From Actinomycetes bacterium (lineage in GTDB: Bacteria; Actinomycetota; Acidimicrobiia; Acidimicrobiales; Palsa-688), in assembly GCA_021808665.1 (NCBI GenBank), contig JAKBBA010000121.1, positions 1 to 9,261 of the forward strand: a stretch of DNA of 9,261 nucleotides, in the 5' to 3' direction. How positions within the stretch are numbered: the first letter of the stretch is position 1; the number at the start of each line of letters is the position of its first letter. Made by a program: the position numbers and the translations under genes. The notes below the pieces were generated by a model that ran no database searches, was not told the DNA's origin, and saw only the letters and a list, made by a program, of their open reading frames with translations. Below are positions 6,094 to 9,261 of the stretch, in pieces.

Positions 6094-7542
6094 TTGTCTA
6101 CGGCCAAGACCGCGGTCGGCGACGAGGAATACGCCGCATTCAAGCTGGAGCAGCGCGGGATCGAGCTCGTCCCCGACGACGAGCGCGCCATGTCCCCGTC
6201 TGGGCTGTTCTGGCTGTGGGCTGGGGCGATCTGGAACGTCGAGTTCCTCGTATACGGCGCGCTGATAATGAGCTTCGGTTTGTCGTTTCCCCAGGCGATC
6301 GTTGCGATCCTCATAGGGAACGTCTTCTACGTCGTGCTCGGGATTGCGAGCCTTCAGGGCCCGGAGACGGGCACCACCGCCTTCATGGTGAGCCGTGCTC
6401 CTTTCGGCAAGAACGGGAACCGGTCCGTGTCGTTCTTCAACTGGCTCACCCAGGTCGGCTTCGAAGTCGAGGGCCTCGTATTGATCGTCCTGGTCGTCGA
6501 GGCGATGTTCTCGAAGGGTGGGATCACCTCGGGGACCGGGCTCAAGATCGTCATCATCCTCGGTGCGGTCCTTTTGCAATTCATCATCCCCTTCCTCGGG
6601 CACGCGACCATCACGAAGGTCCTGCGGTATCTGTCGTTCGTGTTCATCGTCGTGTTCGCCGTGATGGCGATCCTCGTGTTCCCCCACGTGAACCTCGGGG
6701 ACCTCGCCGCTTCCCGGGTCAAGGCCAAGCAGCCGGTGTCTGCTGGATGGCAGGTCATAACGACCGCCATCGTGCTTCTCATCTCGGCCGGGGGTCTCGG
6801 CTGGACCGAGAACGGCAATGACTACTCCCGCTACCTTCCAAGAAGCACGCCGAAAGCTCAGACTTTCTGGGCTGCCACTCTTGGCGGGGCAATACCTTCG
6901 ATCCTGCTCGAGATCCTCGGTGCCGCCGCCTACGTCGTGAGCCCTAACGCCGCCGCCGTGACCGGTGTCCCGTCGTCGTTCGCGAGTTGGTTCTTCTGGC
7001 CGTTCCTGATCCTGGCGCTGCCGCAACTGTTCGCCATCAACAGCTTGGACATGTACTCCTCCGGGGTCACGCTCCAAGCTCTCGGCGTGCCGGTCAAGAG
7101 GTGGGGAGCAGTGATCATCGACACGATCGTCGCAGGAGGTGTCACCTTCCTCGTCGTGTTCAAGGGCAGCTTTTACAACGACCTGTCCGGCTTCCTCGAT
7201 TACATCGTCGTGTGGCTCGCCCCGTGGTTCGGGATTCTCACTGTGGACTGGCTTCTCCGGCGTGGTCGCTACGACAAGGCGGCGCTGGTAAACGAGTCCG
7301 GCGGCGTGTATTGGCGCTCCGGTGGAATCAACTGGAAGGCGATCATAGCTATGGCGTTGGGCATGGCGGCCTCCCTGCTTTGGATCAACGCCCAGTTCTA
7401 CCAGCCTTCCTACCTGAGCCCGCTGTCGTCAGCGACGAACGGCAGCGACTTCTCGTGGCTGGTCGGAATCGTCGTCGGCGCCGCCGTCTACTTTGCTTTG
7501 TCGTTCAAGTCGGTGCCGGCCGAAGCATCGCTCCTCGAATAG
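6094..7542 (+). CDS. NCS1-family nucleobase permease (purine/cytosine permease type)
   Basis: A 482-residue membrane transporter of the nucleobase-cation-symport-1 family, which imports purines, cytosine, hydantoin, allantoin or hydroxymethylpyrimidine with H+ or Na+. Family motifs are GPETGTTAFMVSRAPFG (89-105), GWTENGNDYSRYLP (236-249), NSLDMYSSGVTLQALG (316-331) and LAPWFGILTVDW (375-386). About 12 hydrophobic helices are visible, roughly at 36-58, 66-88, 115-138, 150-168, 176-198, 218-236, 258-284, 296-315, 336-356, 364-386, 413-432 and 452-472. A cytosolic N-terminal tail of about 35 residues precedes them. The GWTENGNDYSRYLP box resembles the purine-cytosine (FCY2/CodB-like) branch. The TTG start is set by the strong binding site upstream. 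It is the first gene of a two-gene operon with the amidohydrolase. The substrate is most likely the purine or pyrimidine-like compound handled by the neighbours. Confidence 0.9.
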   Translation: MSTAKTAVGDEEYAAFKLEQRGIELVPDDERAMSPSGLFWLWAGAIWNVEFLVYGALIMSFGLSFPQAIVAILIGNVFYVVLGIASLQGPETGTTAFMVSRAPFGKNGNRSVSFFNWLTQVGFEVEGLVLIVLVVEAMFSKGGITSGTGLKIVIILGAVLLQFIIPFLGHATITKVLRYLSFVFIVVFAVMAILVFPHVNLGDLAASRVKAKQPVSAGWQVITTAIVLLISAGGLGWTENGNDYSRYLPRSTPKAQTFWAATLGGAIPSILLEILGAAAYVVSPNAAAVTGVPSSFASWFFWPFLILALPQLFAINSLDMYSSGVTLQALGVPVKRWGAVIIDTIVAGGVTFLVVFKGSFYNDLSGFLDYIVVWLAPWFGILTVDWLLRRGRYDKAALVNESGGVYWRSGGINWKAIIAMALGMAASLLWINAQFYQPSYLSPLSSATNGSDFSWLVGIVVGAAVYFALSFKSVPAEASLLE

Positions 7543-7548
7543 CCCCTG

Positions 7549-8568
7549 TTGTCTGACACCACGGCGGGCCTCGTCTGCGGCCACCACCATCTCTATTCGG
7601 CGCTCGCACGCGGCATGCCGGCTCCGCGTGTGGCGCCGCGTACGTTCGTCGAGATCCTCGAGGCGATCTGGTGGCGCCTCGACGTAGCCTTGGACCTGGA
7701 GATGATCCGCTGGTCCGCGATGCTCGGCGCGCTAGAAGCGCTCGAGTCGGGGACGACGGCGATCGTCGATCACCATGAGAGCCCCGGTTGCATCGAGGGA
7801 AGCCTGAGCGTGATTGCAGACGCCTGCACCGAGGTCGGCGTCCGGTCGCTCTGCTGCTACGGGGTCACGGACCGACACGGCCCTGACGGCGCAGCCCGGG
7901 GACTTGCCGAGAACGCCAGGTTCCTCGACGAGGGAGGGCGGGGGATGGTCGGCCTGCACGCTGCTTTCACCGTGTCCGACGCGACGATCGAATCCGCCGC
8001 CGACCTGGCCCGACGCCACGGCGTAGGCGTCCACGTCCACGTCGCGGAAGGCTCCGTGGATTCCGCGGCACCTGAACGTCTCGGCAGGTTCGCCGACGAC
8101 AGCTGGCTGATCGTCCACGGGGTGCACCTGAAGCGTCCGATGGCCGGGACGCTTGCGCACAATCCGCGTTCCAACATGAACAACAGCGTCGGTTACGCAC
8201 GCCCGACCCTCTGGCCGGGTCGCGTCGTGTTGGGCACCGACGGCATCGGTGCCGACATGCTCGACGAGTTCCGCCTCGCCTACGTGCGAGCACGCGAGCA
8301 CGACGTCGCAACCACACCGGACCTCGTTTGGGGTTGGCTCCAAGCCGGTTCCCAACTCGTCCCGGAGTCTCTCTCAGACACGGTCCGCTGGAGCTACGAC
8401 GCTGTCGACGAGCCGTGGTGCAGCGCTTTTACCACCGGTATTCGTGCGATCGACGTCCGGATAGGCGGCGATCTCGTGCTCAGCGAGGGGACACCCACCC
8501 GGGTGGATCCAACCGAGATTCGCACCAAGGCCGCCGAGCAGGCGAAGCGCCTGTTCGCCCGCTTGTGA
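7549..8568 (+). CDS. Compact SsnA-like amidohydrolase (probable aminohydrolase of an N-heterocycle)
   Basis: A 339-residue member of the metal-dependent amidohydrolase superfamily (AtzA/TrzA/SsnA group), which typically deaminates or dechlorinates heterocyclic rings. The complete metal site is present: His12-x-His14 in VCGHHHLYSALARG, His164 with Glu167 in VHVHVAEG, His190 in VHGVHL and Asp231 in GTDGIG. IVDHHESP (72-79) and AHNPRSNMNN (203-212) are the segments that point to SsnA. SsnA-type proteins are about 440 residues. Here the N-terminal beta-sandwich half (about 55-60 residues before the first metal motif) is missing and several loops are shortened, yet all catalytic residues and the C-terminus survive, so it looks like a compact subfamily, not a relic. 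The TTG start lies two codons after the permease TAG, in the same frame, with no Shine-Dalgarno sequence, so translation should be coupled. SsnA genes occur in xanthine-dehydrogenase clusters of enterobacteria, which fits. The substrate is unknown. Confidence 0.85.
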   Translation: MSDTTAGLVCGHHHLYSALARGMPAPRVAPRTFVEILEAIWWRLDVALDLEMIRWSAMLGALEALESGTTAIVDHHESPGCIEGSLSVIADACTEVGVRSLCCYGVTDRHGPDGAARGLAENARFLDEGGRGMVGLHAAFTVSDATIESAADLARRHGVGVHVHVAEGSVDSAAPERLGRFADDSWLIVHGVHLKRPMAGTLAHNPRSNMNNSVGYARPTLWPGRVVLGTDGIGADMLDEFRLAYVRAREHDVATTPDLVWGWLQAGSQLVPESLSDTVRWSYDAVDEPWCSAFTTGIRAIDVRIGGDLVLSEGTPTRVDPTEIRTKAAEQAKRLFARL

Positions 8569-8596
8569 GGAGAATCGCCAGCAGTCACGTCGCCAG

Positions 8597-9250
8597 TCAG
8601 GTTCCGTGCCGCGTGGCATTGAGGTAGTTGTAGACGGTCACCCGAGATACGCCCATCGCATCGGCAACCTCGTCGACTGCGTTGCGGATGAGAAACGCCC
8701 CGCTGTCGTCGAGCATTCGCACCGCCCTCTGCTTGGACACCCGATCCAAGCCGGATAGCTTCCCGCCGAGGTCGGACTCGACTTCGGCGACGAGTGCAGC
8801 GAGACCGTTGCGGATCGCACCCGGGCGTACTTGCTGGCCGTCGACTTCGACACCGGCGAGCACTTCGCCCTTCCAGACGAGCCCGACCGCGGAGGCCGAC
8901 ATGTCGACGGGCGCGACCAGCCGTGCGCCGAGGGCGGAGAGGACCGGTCGGACCGCCTCCATGAACTGTGTTGCCTCGCTGCTCTCCGGTAGGACGGTAG
9001 CGGTCATTGCGACGCTCGTAGCCCCGCCGTGAATCGCGGCGACGATCGCTGCTGCGGCGGCTCCGGCGGCGTCTTCCACCGGGCCGCTCAGGGAGCTGCC
9101 GAAGGGTCCGACTTCGGGTTCGAAGCCCAAGGCTCGCACGGCATCCAGTGCCGCCCGCACGTGCGGGCCGATCTCGCCCTCGATGAACGGCTCGACCGTG
9201 AAGTCGACCTTCGCTCGGACCACCAGACGAACTCTAGCTGCGCCAGGCAA
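8597..9250 (-). CDS. YkoF-like ligand domain fused to a YheO-type helix-turn-helix regulator
   Basis: At least 217 residues. The N-terminal segment (about 6-87; RAKVDFTVEPFIEG, VRALGFEPEVGPFGSS) matches the YkoF thiamine/hydroxymethylpyrimidine-binding family, an ACT-like fold normally found as a stand-alone or tandem protein. A middle segment (about 107-150, with GLVWKGEVLAGV) leads into a YheO/HTH_22-type DNA-binding end: KQRAVRMLDDSGAFLIRNAV then VADAMGVSRVTVYNYLNA (195-212), a clear helix-turn-helix. No membrane segment or enzyme motif is visible. It is probably a cytosolic transcription factor that binds a small heterocycle. It converges on the amidohydrolase with 28 bases between stops and probably controls the neighbouring permease operon (inference). 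Start uncertain: the TTG at 9250 lacks a binding site, a GTG at 9223 is an alternative, and the frame stays open to the window edge, so the gene may begin beyond 9261. Confidence 0.8.
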   Translation of the reverse strand: MPGAARVRLVVRAKVDFTVEPFIEGEIGPHVRAALDAVRALGFEPEVGPFGSSLSGPVEDAAGAAAAAIVAAIHGGATSVAMTATVLPESSEATQFMEAVRPVLSALGARLVAPVDMSASAVGLVWKGEVLAGVEVDGQQVRPGAIRNGLAALVAEVESDLGGKLSGLDRVSKQRAVRMLDDSGAFLIRNAVDEVADAMGVSRVTVYNYLNATRHGT

Positions 9251-9261
9251 GGAAATGTACA

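Noticed and set aside
6028..7077. A 349-codon open frame antisense to the permease
   Set aside because: It is a shadow of the GC-rich permease gene. Its product is low-complexity, rich in Arg, Asp, Glu and His, with no family motif, while the sense strand encodes a clear NCS1 transporter.
8569..8596. Possible bidirectional terminator between the convergent amidohydrolase and regulator genes
   Set aside because: The 28 bases contain only a short direct repeat (TCGCCAG twice), no stable hairpin and no T run.
1..9261. tRNA/rRNA genes, CRISPR arrays, insertion sequences, attachment sites
   Set aside because: I found no tRNA-like cloverleaf, spaced repeat array, transposase motif or terminal inverted repeats. 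Apart from the 44-base gap at 106-149, gene spacing is tight and the content is uniform.

Overview
The window looks like chromosomal DNA of a high-GC actinobacterium. The clues are strong G/C bias at third codon positions, frequent GTG and TTG starts, several genes without a Shine-Dalgarno sequence, and the closest family resemblances I recognise. A member of the Acidimicrobiia or a related lineage is my guess, not something the sequence proves. All eight genes read as intact, except that one runs off the left edge and one may run off the right edge.

Left half (1-4886, minus strand, transcribed right to left): a tightly packed operon. It encodes the three subunits of a molybdenum hydroxylase of the xanthine dehydrogenase family: FAD subunit, 2x[2Fe-2S] subunit and molybdopterin subunit, most like actinobacterial/Bacillus PucC, PucE and PucD. 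A serine hydrolase of the beta-lactamase/6-aminohexanoate-dimer-hydrolase fold follows 7 bases later. After 44 bases comes the start of a PhzF-family isomerase gene (35 codons visible, cut by the window edge).

Centre (4887-6093): a short divergent intergenic region, then an adenosine-deaminase-family gene on the plus strand whose GTG start sits just after a TATGAT box, suggesting a leaderless mRNA. The next intergenic region (5968-6093) is rich in signals: a perfect 12-bp palindrome, a TTGACA/TAGCAT promoter, a 9-bp stem-loop in the short 5' leader, and a very strong ribosome binding site.

Right half: this promoter drives an NCS1-family nucleobase permease followed by a compact SsnA-like amidohydrolase. 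The two are in the same reading frame, separated by TAG and two codons. Facing them is a minus-strand regulator that joins a YkoF-type thiamine/hydroxymethylpyrimidine-binding domain to a YheO-type helix-turn-helix.

Together the genes read as a module for import, deamination and oxidation of a purine or related N-heterocycle. The permease imports it, the two amidohydrolase-superfamily enzymes deaminate it, and the Mo hydroxylase oxidises it. The serine hydrolase and PhzF protein have no assigned step in standard purine breakdown. The regulator's ligand domain suggests sensing of a pyrimidine-like or other small heterocycle. The substrate cannot be fixed from sequence alone.
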